Of a stretch of 64,000 nt of DNA, positions 13,148-22,782 are shown one piece after another (the first letter of the stretch is position 1; every line of letters starts with the position of its first letter). Where the stretch lies: contig JAVGVS010000011.1 of assembly GCA_032718565.1 (NCBI GenBank), positions 2,999,123-3,063,122 of the forward strand, in the 5' to 3' direction. The translations under genes and the position numbers were made by a program. The notes under the pieces were generated by a model, which had not been told where the DNA came from, did no database searches, and worked only from the letters and a program-made list of their open reading frames with translations. Source of the stretch: Distichodus sexfasciatus (Eukaryota; Chordata; Actinopteri; Characiformes; Distichodontidae).

Positions 13148-14098
13148 CTGTAGGGCACAAAATGCAAAAATATGCTTATGTGTCTCATACAAATATAAAA
13201 ATCTGTGTAATGGTTAATTTAATAATAACACTATACATGCTATCAAATACTGCCTGAAACCCATTAGAAAATTAAAGTTGAGATGGCACACAAAATCCTC
13301 TGGGGCTAGTAACTGAGATAAACTGTCCTTTACCATGAAACCACAACAGAAATTAGATCACTAGCTGCTATTCCATACCAGGAGGTATTACAAACACACA
13401 CACACACAGTGTCCTTGAAATAGTCAATTTTACCACAAACTGCATGACCAGTCAGGGACAGCAAAACAGTAAGTTTTTCTGATTGTCTAAACAGCATTTC
13501 TGTGGTCGCGCAGCAGTGGAAATGAATCAGTGCCGAAGCGGCTAAAACCAACCGCAGTGTCAAATCTAAGTTTAGGCAGCGTCCTCAGGGGAGAGGAGAT
13601 AAACTCAATTAAGGCAGGCGAGCTGCAGATGCTGGAGTAGTGATTTATTGTTGCTGTGCTTAAATGCTATTCATTTTTGAGAGGAGGGAGAAATATAGAT
13701 AGAGAAGAGGTAAGGATGGAGGGAGGAAAGGAGGGAGAAAAGGAGAAGTGAGAGACAGACTGAGAGACGCAAAAAAGAGAGACCTACAGAAGAGAAGGAG
13801 ACAGAGTGAAACAAAAAAGCGGAGAAAGAGAAGGAGTTAGAGGGACATAACTTGCGAGATAGACAAAAACAAAGATTAGAGAGAGAGAGAGAGAGAATTA
13901 GGAGCAAGTAATAGAAGCTACCTTGCGAGAGAGACAGATGGAGAGTGACAAAATGGGAGAGATGAGGTGAGAATGAAGGGAGAAAAGAAGGGAGAAATGG
14001 GAAGGAGAGAGAAATGGATGGAGTGATAAAAGATAAAAATCAAAGAAAGATGGGAAGAGGATGGGGAGGATGGGAAGACAGAACAGTGGTGAGACAGT

Positions 14099-14164
<66 letters not shown>

Positions 14165-14663
14165 AGAGAGAAAACCACCTGTGTAATTGTGAATGCAATC
14201 TGCCTCAGCACTAAGAAATATGAAAACCATGGAATTTATAGAAATTTCGGGTTTCGACAACATTTTAACACACAACTCTGTAAAATGATAATGCTTACCC
14301 TGAAGAGCTTACCACACCAAACACACATTCGGACCTGAGCTAATGAACAACTGAGAACTCAAAACCAGCATCGTATCTGATAATGACTCACAAAGTAAGC
14401 AAAGCGCAACGCATTTTTACCCTCAGGAAAATGTAAAAAAAAAAAAACAACAACATTATTTTAAAAACTGAAATAATATCTGCTCACGACGACTCGTGCT
14501 GAGAGATGTTACTTAGTTACTGTTCGCGAGACTCACGCGAGCGCAATAAAGTTTCGCAAAAACCTGACAAAATAACTACACAACTGTGTTTAAAAACATG
14601 AAAATCAATACAGCTTTATTGCACAAAACAAAACTTTGAGTGGTTAAAAAACCGTAGTCTTAC
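13148..14663 (-). other. met: met intron 1
   Basis: The interval runs from the proposed exon 1 donor (ACG|GTAAGA at 14663) to the exon 2 acceptor. About 500 bp of it (13678-14172) is purine-rich simple sequence. The rest (13150-13670 and 14173-14660) is unremarkable AT-rich DNA with no supported gene. Confidence 0.6.
13678..14172. repeat. Long purine tract ending in (GA)n
   Basis: The plus strand is almost all A and G for about 500 bp and ends in a nearly pure (GA)n tract at 14103-14171. The Leu/Ser-rich open frames on the minus strand here are translations of CT repeats and are not genes. It lies in met intron 1. Confidence 0.9.
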
Positions 14664-14950
14664 CGTTTTTAAGGGAATATTTTTTTCTCGGAAAAGAAAA
14701 ATCACATCTTCAAGAAGTGTCCTTCACGCGAGACAAGCGCGCGCCTCCAGAACTTGAGCGCCAGCGGAAGGCGGAGGCTCTTGTCAGAAGAAGTTCGTCT
14801 CTTTCACAAGTTCTAATAAAATCCTGCCCGGAACCGGGACCGGTCTTGCTCACGGTTTCGTTCGTGTACGGCTCGGTGTCTGCGAACAACGTCAGATATT
14901 ACTCCGTAAGTTTATGAGCGCCGACGGCAGGGAAGCGAGTCTGTGATGTT
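14664..14950 (-). other. met: Proposed met non-coding exon 1 (5'UTR)
   Basis: Mammalian MET has a non-coding first exon, and exon 2 here begins only 7 bp before its ATG, so an upstream leader exon is required. The best candidate ends at 14664 with donor ACG|GTAAGA, inside a CpG-rich block. The upstream boundary is a guess, because the transcription start cannot be read from sequence. Its only AUG on the sense strand is at 14707-14705 and is followed at once by TGA, giving a start-stop upstream ORF about 45 nt before the main AUG after splicing. Confidence 0.55.
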
Positions 14951-15060
14951 CTGAGGCTTCAGGTGATTCACGCAGCCTTTCGGGGTTCGTGACGTCATCA
15001 GCCGCGGAGCGTTCGAGCTCACTGATTGGCTGAACCGGCCAGAGACAAGAGGCTCTTCTC
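14690..15060 (-). promoter_or_regulatory. met: met CpG-rich promoter with CRE and inverted CCAAT box
   Basis: CpG density rises sharply here compared with the AT-rich flanks. A perfect palindromic CRE, TGACGTCA, lies at 14990-14997. A CCAAT box read on the minus strand (ATTGG on plus, 15022-15031, within CTGATTGGCT) lies about 25 bp further upstream. This CRE plus CCAAT arrangement is typical of TATA-less promoters bound by CREB/ATF and NF-Y. Binding is inferred, not shown. Confidence 0.6.
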
Positions 15061-15179
15061 AATTGCACTTCTTCGTTTCAGGATCAAGACAGGCATTAAA
15101 CACTACAATGAATGAACGAATTGAATGAAACGACAATATTTTGTAGAAGCTAGTAATTAGACGTTAAAAGTAACAAATA

Positions 15180-15300
15180 CTACAAATTGTAGTAGTACCA
15201 GGAGTAGTAGCAGTAGTTAGTAGTTGTAGTAGTAATAAGATTAACAGTAGTGGTACCAGCAGTATCATCATCAGTAGTAGTGGTGGTTGTTATTGTTGTT
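15180..15300. repeat. Degenerate (AGT)n triplet tract
   Basis: AGT/GTA units recur through the interval and finish in GTTATTGTTGTT. It is an eroded microsatellite just upstream of the met promoter. Confidence 0.8.
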
Positions 15301-15354
15301 TTAGTTTGCTTGTCAAAGGTCTGAATAGTAGTTTATTAGCATATAACATATATT

Positions 15355-15499
15355 CCCTAGGCACTGCCCATGTCAACTGCCCACTGCTCCTTCACGGATG
15401 AGTCAAATACAGAGGTCACATTTTATTGCGGTGCATGCACTGTGGGCTGTGCTGTGGTGTGTTCACAATGACAAATAATCACTCACTTTCACTTTCAAT
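15355..15499 (+). mobile_element. tRNA-derived SINE, 5'-truncated copy
   Basis: This copy carries the 3' body of the local SINE family: GCACTGCCCATGTCAACTG, CTCCTTCACGGATGAG, GTGTGTTCACAATGACAAAT and a final AATCACTCACTTTC. The tRNA-like head is missing. Full-length relatives are at 40660-40910 and 41391-41646. Confidence 0.85.
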
Positions 15500-17329
15500 G
15501 AAAAAACAAACAAAACATTTTTACCAATTGTAGAATTTACTGGCAGTTTTAAAGGGGAGTGCCTCTGCATAGACAAAAATAATAAAAATAATACGTTTAA
15601 TAACTTTAAATAACATTTTTGAGTGCAAACCATTCTTTTCTAAACCTTACTCAAGAAACATGATTTAATCTGCCTTACTACATATTGCATGTTTTACAAT
15701 GTGACATGCGCAGTAATTGTTGTGTTGCAAACTATGTAATTCCTTAGTCATTTTATATTAATTTGCTTTACGCAACAAAAAAATTTCATTGGATAAATCT
15801 CTTAGTTTTTGTAGTTGTCACTTAATCATCAGCATGAGTTAATTATTAGAGGAAGGTCCTTAAAAGTTCAGCTTCCTATACTGTACTGTTCACAGTCCAG
15901 CGGAAACACATCCACAAAACACCATTTAATAGACCAACTAGACCCCTACTAAACCAATAAAATATAATTGATACCGTGAGCTTGTGTGTGATTTCACTTT
16001 GTCCTGCACAAGGAGGCATCACTGCTTGTTGCATGGGGGCTTTGTGAAAATCCATTCCATTTAATAATGTCCCTCTGCTTCTGCTGGACAATGAGTCTGT
16101 ATTCCACTGTAACAGGGCTTGACTGTGATTGCGGTGTGGAAGCAGCTTCATGCTTTTGCGACCGTTTCGCTTGTAAAGAGGAGAAGGTCCTGCGGTCAGT
16201 CTCACTTTGGCACCCTGTAATCACCAAACCGACGTGTTTGTGGTATTCAACAGCTATGACACACTGGCCAAATATTTTCGGGCCTCACACTCGCCGCACC
16301 ACCTGTTCCTGCCCTGCATTTTCAGACACGTTTTCTCGTAAACAGCTCAGATTTCACAAATATTCGTATAAGCCGGTTTACTATTTAAGTTGTTTTTGTC
16401 CCGCTGGTATTCCACATTCTTGCAGAACGTTTTTTTTGTGTTCTACCCTTCCATTTTTGGCGAAGCCTTTTAAGACCTAACCTCCGTATTCTGACTGTCA
16501 CCTAGTGGTGATACTAGAACATTCCCTTCCTATCTCATGTGCTTTCAGCCTGGATAAAACAGATTATTCTTTAGAGAATTCTAACCTTTATATTTTTGAG
16601 GTGTGGTGAAGCATGATGCGAAGAACTCTGATAGCAACAGTTAATTCTTTTTTACATGGCGGACCGGCTAATTCGGTGATCTTATTTATCATCTTGAGGT
16701 CAATGCGCTCCAGGTTAAATGCTGACCAGGTCGTTCTGCTACTGTAAACCCTGATTGATGTTTGACTCATTACAGGCCTGCTGTGGTTTATTAGGGTAAA
16801 GAATTTATGTGTGTTCATCTGGACAGTAGTTCTTTAATGGCCCACTCTATCAATCAATACAGTTTATTGAACTGACAGGTGGTATGCATGGACAGTTTAC
16901 TGAGCTGGTCACAAATACTCTTAATAACATTTAGCTTTTTGGAAAATAAACAAACATTTGATTTATTTAATGTAGTGGAAAAAAGGTGAAATGAAAAAAA
17001 ATATTCTAGAACCTTTAAATGGTCAGCTGGTCATTACTGTTTAAGAAAGGAATATGAATATTATATTGTTATCCAAAACTGAGTCATTCTTTACTGTTGA
17101 AACATAATTAGTGACTGTAATTAGGCTCTGATATTATGGCTTTCACCATCTCATTTTGATTTGCTGGTTATGTTATGGTTATCAAAAAATGATGAGATGT
17201 GTTAACTCATATCAGATGCAAACGGTTTAAGGCTTGTTAATGTTTAGGATGTTTTCAAGTGTCAAAACTTAACAGTCTTACTCATTAGTTTGAATCATTT
17301 TGAATTCATTAATCTAAATAGTGAGACTC

Positions 17330-17600
17330 GACATATGTACATGCATGAGGGTGTGTGTGTATACTGCCCGCACACACACACAAACATGCATGCATACACA
17401 CACATGTCTCACTATTTACTAGATCTAAGTTACACTACAGCTACAGCTACACCTAGGCTTATGCATAAGGTTTTCAAATGAATGCTATAACTTTTCAATA
17501 AAATTGTATTCCTAATGAGAAGCAGCCTTCACATTTTAAAATGTCCTCACAAAGCCACAACATTCTGACAAATTTCAACACATCACCTTATCAGAACCCG
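17330..17600 (-). repeat. Fish 'tgtggggacattt' dispersed repeat, copy
   Basis: The copy contains CTAGATCTAAGTTACACTAC, CAGCTACACCTAGG and AAATGTCCTCACAAAGCCAC. The last is the reverse complement of GGCTTTGTGGGGACATTT at 62760-62780, up to one mismatch. A CA-rich tract opens it, and the family often sits beside CA/GT repeats. Confidence 0.6.
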
Positions 17601-18483
17601 ATCATGAACAAATACATCACTACAATAGGCAGTTCACAGCAGAGTAAATGTGCCCTCTGGAGGAATTTCCTTTGAGTAAGATTTTCCTGCCACCTGACAA
17701 TGAGGGCATTGTGAAATTGATATTTATGTGCTTTGTTCCTATGGTGAGAATGATTCAGTGGTTGGCAGAAGTGAACACCTGGTGGTAGAAGATGGTGAAC
17801 CTGGACAGGAATGAAAAATTCACAGCTATGCCAGACTGTTGCCTCTACACTACATTAAAAAACTTGCTCTAAAGCATCAGTGCTCAGCTCAACTTCTTGG
17901 AAGACTAAATAGTGAGAGTCAGGATTTCATGCAATATCACCTTACTACTCGCACAGTACATGAAATGCTATCTGGGTCTCATTTTTTAAAGTGTTGTATA
18001 TCCTTCTTTCCATCTCTCTATGTTCACGCTGATCACAAATACTGACTGTTCCATTACATCTGATATGAAAGAGATAAACAGCTGGTGTGATGCCCTTGAG
18101 GCTCTGAGGAATGAGGGAGTAAGAGTGATCTGCCATGCTATAAATCATGGTTCATTCATCCTGCCCTGCATGGTGAGGTAATGTGGAGGAATGTAAGACT
18201 CCATGAGAAATGGGAAAATAAAACGGAATGGTCTTTAAACATTTATTAAAGAAGCAGTCACTAATTTTCAACCTAAAAACCTTTCTAGTTTATATAAAAA
18301 TAAAAAGGTTTGCGTCCAGCATCTGCATAATACAGACTAAATACAAACAGTAAGAACCATTAAGTACTCTGAAAATCATAGTTTCTATTTTACCATGAAA
18401 TATATAAATTGACCAACAAATCTTGCAAAAAAAAGTTACTGACTGAGAAACTGATAAATTAAAATTAAATTGGACTACACTTA

Positions 18484-18684
18484 AGGGGCAGATGATAGCA
18501 TAAGAGTTAGGGAGTTTGGTTCCGTGATCAGAAACTCCCCGGTTCAAGTCCCAGGCCGGTACTACTGAGGTATTCACGAGCTCTGCTCCTTTCACAGATG
18601 GGTCAAATCCAGAGGTCACATTTCATCGTGGGGCACTGTGTACTGTGCTGTGGTGTGTTCACAATTACAAATAACCACTCACTT
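18484..18684 (+). mobile_element. tRNA-derived SINE with intact B box, internally deleted
   Basis: The head GGGGCAGATGATAGCATAAG leads to a B-box match, GGTTCAAGTCC (18541-18551), and the family tail ends at ACCACTCACTT. Compared with the copies near 41 kb, the middle section (CAAGGTACCG to GCCCATGTTAG) is absent. It points towards the inverted copy at 19420-19655. Confidence 0.85.
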
Positions 18685-19419
18685 GAAATATTACGTGCAA
18701 CAAGTGAAAAACATTTCTAGCATAGCATTTTAATCTGCAATATTTGTGGTTATCTTAATAAACTAAGGTGTTTGGCTAAGGTGTGTTCATTACCTGTTTC
18801 AAAATCAAATGGAAAATTCATAGGCAGAAAATCTAATTGCTGCCAAGTTTCACTCATGACCCATTCAGCTTAAAGGGACATAGAGACAATTCAGTGGTGC
18901 CTTTTAGCTTCCTTAATTGTTAACCACTTAAGCTTTTGTGCAGTTTTTTTTTTAAGTAAAAAGGTTTATTTAAGTTAAAAAAAAAACTCAATTTTTTTAC
19001 ATTGAGATGCTAACTTTCACCAGAAGGGGGAGCCATTATACAACTTAACTTAAAAATGAAAAAGAAAGAAAAAAACGGGGAAATGTGGTGATTACTTATT
19101 TTTTCCCACGGTTAATCATTTAAAACTTGCCACAATGTTCTGATAGCTAAAGGTTCTGCAGTGCTAAAGGTTCTGCACCACTTATAACAACTTACTTTGT
19201 GTTTTAGAGGCATCTAACTTAACTAGCCACTTCATGAGGTGGCACATCCTCACAGGTAAATACTGCAGGGCTGCGTTTGGACTGTAGTTCATCTTAATAA
19301 AATTCACCATAAACCATATTCATCATGATTCAGTTTCCGAAAACACACCAATTGATAGTTGGATATTATTTGAAAGATGGATTGTTCTCAAGCCTGCAGT
19401 ACAGCTGAAAATCATGTGA

Positions 19420-19655
19420 AAGTGAGTGATTATTTGTCATTGTGAACACACCACAGCACACAGTGCACCACAACGAAATGTTACCTCTGCATTTGTTTCA
19501 TCCATGAAGGAGCAGTGGGCCACCGACATGGGCAGCATTGCTTGGGTACGGTACCTTTCTCATCACTACGTCAGTAGTACCTTTATTGGTTCGGGATTCA
19601 TACCCCAACCTTTCAGTCACAGGGAAAACACCCTAACCGTTACGCTACCAACTAC
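19420..19655 (-). mobile_element. tRNA-derived SINE, nearly full length, inverted
   Basis: Read on the plus strand it opens AGTGAGTGATTATTTGTCAT and closes CCGTTACGCTACCAACT, which is the reverse of the tRNA-like head. It is diverged around the B box (GGGATTCATACCCC). Confidence 0.88.
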
Positions 19656-19769
19656 TTCCTGTGGCAGGATGGTGGAGGTCATCCTGATGTCACTCAAACA
19701 TATCCAACCTAGAGCACTTAATGGCCTTAGGTGATAAGAGGTTTCTTTTATTTTTCTTCTTTTTCTTAC

Positions 19770-19860
19770 TCTTCTTCAACTGATCCCGTTAGTAGTAGCC
19801 ACAGCCACATATTGTTTTATGGAAAGTTTTACACCGCATGCCCTTCCTGATGTAACAATG
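19770..19860. repeat. Possible retroelement tail fragment ('catgcccttcctgatg')
   Basis: The words TTTTACACCGCATGCCCTTC and CTGATGTAAC resemble a conserved tail found in many fish SINEs and LINEs. Only this short piece is recognisable, so the family assignment is tentative. Confidence 0.35.
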
Positions 19861-20540
19861 GATCACTAACTCAAATAACTGATATTAAATTAAGTTTTAT
19901 AGTCTACAACAGCAAGTCAAGTGTTTTTCATTAAGAGAGTCTGGATTAACATAATTTATTTTTACCCTAATGCAAATCCACTACACTGAGGGATGTTCTG
20001 CCACTTAAAATATAGCATCCCATCAAAGTTTGACAGCCTACCTTAGGGATAATGTACATTAAAATCATGTTCCTGTAAATCAAAGTCTTGAATAAGATAT
20101 TATTCTTGCCTTACAAAGATGGACTAATTATTTTTGCTTAACGAAGCCTCAAAACTTTCTCTCAAAGCAGTATTAAAGAGCATTAATTACCTTGCCCAGT
20201 ACCTTGCAGACACGAAGACAAGAGCAGACTGCCAGCGATGTGAATGTAGAAAATGAATAAACAGTGGAGTAATGAGTGAGGAACTGCGTCTAAATCAGCC
20301 TAGGCTTAGCTGCTTATTTCTATTACACTGTCCACTATTTAAACACGTCTGGCCTGGTGTTTACAGAGCTGACATGGCTCAAAGGAGCAGCCAGTTTACC
20401 TGTGTGAATGGACATCACAGTAAGGCCTTCGTAAAGCTGGGCTTTTAACCTGGGAAAACTACTGATCACCTTTAACATAAACAGGGACAAATCTTCACTC
20501 CAATTTTCATGATAGTGCCCATGATGGTTACACACTTATA

Positions 20541-22440
20541 CTGAGAAAACGAATTAAAATGTTAGATAAATGTTGGGAGACAATTAAAAGAGCAATATTT
20601 CTTTTTCATTTTTTTAATGTGCACGGTGTCATGTGTGAAGCAAAAGCAAAGAAGGAGAATATAGAATTTCATGTAAAAAAATACAGCCTCATAGCACGAG
20701 GCTCTTTCAAGCAACTTTACCATCCTCAAAGACAGCAGGTAGACAGAAAGTGAGCTCAATGACAGTATTAAAACAAAGGAGCCCCCCTTCAGCAGCAGTC
20801 TCTGGGGCCTGAGACAGTTTGTTGCCAGTCTTTGCCAGTGTGTGAGTCCGACAGTGAACAAATAGAGAAGCAAAATGAAACATTTTTTCCATCAAAATAA
20901 GCTTTTTTTTTTTTGCACAAACCAACAAAGACAAACAATCAATAACATCTTGATGCACCTCAGCTGGTTTATAAAATGTTACAACAAAAAAACCCCATAA
21001 AAACAAAGGATAAAAATCTTGAAAAATTACTTCATCTTGAGAAAGTGAAAGCGAAAAGGCTAGGACTAGAGTGCTGTTGTCTCATGCTAAAGCTAAGTGT
21101 TCACTGATGCTAAAAGGCCTCAGTTGGTCTGTGTCTAAGAGAGGAAGTCACTGTAAGCTTTCATTCATAGTTTCCCGTCTGCAAGACATTTGACCCTTTA
21201 AGCGGGGTCGAGATAGGCAGCTGGTTTTTAAAACTCAAACTTTCACAAAGTTTAAGACTCATTATTCTCTGTTACTTGAAAAAGAGCTGTTTCTTTATCA
21301 CGCCTGGCTTGAGAGCTGTGTTGGATGCAAAGCCAAGTAAAGTCTCTTTTGTTCGCTTACGCTGAGTGGACGAAAGTTTTTGATGGGTTCACAGAGGCCA
21401 GCGTTTCTGCCTCGTGTTTGGATCACCGTGTAACAATGGCAGCATGCAGTGTCATGGGCAAAGTCAGCGGAAAACGTCCACTAAATTAGTTTATCACAAA
21501 CAAACAATATAATGATTTTACTAAAGTTAAGTAACATGAAAGTTTTAGGGTTGATTATCCACATAAGCGACAGGGAGGACTGAACTCTGACTAGAGTTTC
21601 ACTCAGAAATATAACAGAAATATAAATGGATTGAGTGAAGGGAATGAACAAACGAAGAGGGACAAAATAGATTCACGGCTTTGCCCCAGCAAGCGGAACA
21701 AAACAAGAGGCTGAGACGGTGCTCCTTTTGTGAAAAATGCTAACAATTTTTTAACAAAACATATTAATGTATAACAAATATCCCAAGCAATATTTCATAG
21801 ATCCTTTGCCCATTTCGGACAACCCCAACCTGGAGGGAGAAAAAGTCATGGACTTAGAGACAGAGAGGGGTAACGGCTAGCGGGAAAAAATCTATGGAGA
21901 CACACTATTACCCAGTGTTGGGGAACTGCAAGTAGTGATGCTACTAGCTACTTTTTAAGTAGCAAAGCTACTTCTAAAATGCTGCAGCTTTAAAAGTAAC
22001 TTTTTTTAAACAAATAGCGTTGGCAAAATGTTACATCATCACGCTACTACAACTGGAAGAAGTGTCGTCTGACAGACTAATGCGCTTGTGCAGCTGCGAA
22101 AGTTAGACGATTTAGTCCACCTTGAAGAAGACTGCTTGTAGCGTAGCTAACTACTATATTAAAACAGTAGCTTGACCGTAGCTGAGCTACTTTTAATCAG
22201 AAGTAGCTAATAGTTTAAAAAGCTATTGTTTAAAAGTAGCTTCCCCAACACTAGCATTACCCCAAAACCCTGTCTCTGCTGTCCTCATGTGAACCTCTTC
22301 AACATGAAGGTCAGTTTCCTTTCTGTTTTATAAAATCTCTTTACTCCCCTCCTTCTGAAGCTCCATCCCGACCCCACCCCCATCCCTTATCCCCGCCCCT
22401 CCCGGTAGCTCGTCCTCTTCCACCTCCTCTTCCTCGGCTC
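20541..22440 (-). other. cav1: Probable cav1 3'UTR and downstream flank
   Basis: The sequence follows the cav1 stop on the minus strand. No AATAAA hexamer was found in the first 1.8 kb. The first variant that I could locate is ATTAAA (plus-strand TTTAAT at 20613-20618), so the 3' end is uncertain. A hAT-type element occupies 21913-22253 of this interval. Confidence 0.4.
21913..22253. mobile_element. hAT-type MITE, CAGTGTTGGGGAA family
   Basis: The 341-bp element starts CAGTGTTGGGGAA and ends TTCCCCAACACTA, so the termini are inverted repeats with one mismatch. The flanks CTATTACC and GCATTACC match at 6 of 8 positions, consistent with an aged 8-bp hAT target duplication. The interior is rich in GTAGCTACTT-like words and has no transposase frame. 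A diverged relative lies at 50045-50273. It begins 188 bp past the cav1 stop codon. Confidence 0.75.
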
Positions 22441-22782
22441 CTACACCGTCTTGGTGGTGCTGACTCGGATGTTGCTGAAGCACTTGCCGACAGCTTCGAA
22501 GAGCGGGTCGCAGAAGGTGTGCACGCAAATGGAGTAGATCTGGCTAACGCAGTGGATCTCGATCAGGTAGCTCTTCAAGCACGGCACCACTGCCCAGATG
22601 TGCACGAAGGACAGGATGGCAAAGAAGATGCCCCAGACAAGCGCCAGCGGGATGCCCACCAGCGCCGTCAGCAGCCGGTAGCACCAGTACTTGGTGACGG
22701 TGAAGGTGGTGAAGCTGGCCTTCCACACGCCATCGAAGCTGTAGGTGCCCGCCGGCTCGGCAATCACATCCTCAAATTCCAC
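22441..22782 (-). CDS. cav1: cav1 exon 3 (caveolin-1 C-terminal two thirds, stop)
   Basis: Caveolin-1 is the main structural protein of caveolae. It inserts into the inner plasma membrane leaflet as a hairpin and oligomerises. This exon follows a CCTCCAG acceptor and encodes residues 68-180 plus the TAG stop. It carries the caveolin signature FEDVIAEP (70-77), the scaffolding domain (84-103, aromatic-rich, beginning DGVWKASF), the membrane hairpin (about 104-134), and the palmitoylation cysteines C135, C145 and C158, equivalent to human C133, C143 and C156. P112 sits in the hairpin and P134 corresponds to human P132. Two further cysteines, C153 and C168, are present. The last residues (VSTTKTV) are fish-like. 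The exon joins exon 2 in phase 0. Confidence 0.97.
   Translation of the reverse strand: MEFEDVIAEPAGTYSFDGVWKASFTTFTVTKYWCYRLLTALVGIPLALVWGIFFAILSFVHIWAVVPCLKSYLIEIHCVSQIYSICVHTFCDPLFEAVGKCFSNIRVSTTKTV

Larger units (their letters stand above)
15061..20540. other. cav1-met intergenic spacer
   Basis: No coding exon can be supported here. The interval contains a degenerate AGT/GTA triplet tract (15180-15300), three SINE copies (15355, 18484 and 19420), a fish repeat (17330-17600) and a possible retroelement tail (19770-19860). Open frames are short and unrelated to known proteins. Confidence 0.7.

Noticed and set aside
13141..13188. Upstream in-frame ATG extending met by 16 residues
   Set aside because: The extension lies upstream of a clear CCCTACAG splice acceptor, so it is intron, and the downstream Met is followed by a better signal peptide.
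13671..14275. Ser/Leu-rich open frames of 78-125 codons
   Set aside because: They are translations of CT/GA simple sequence.
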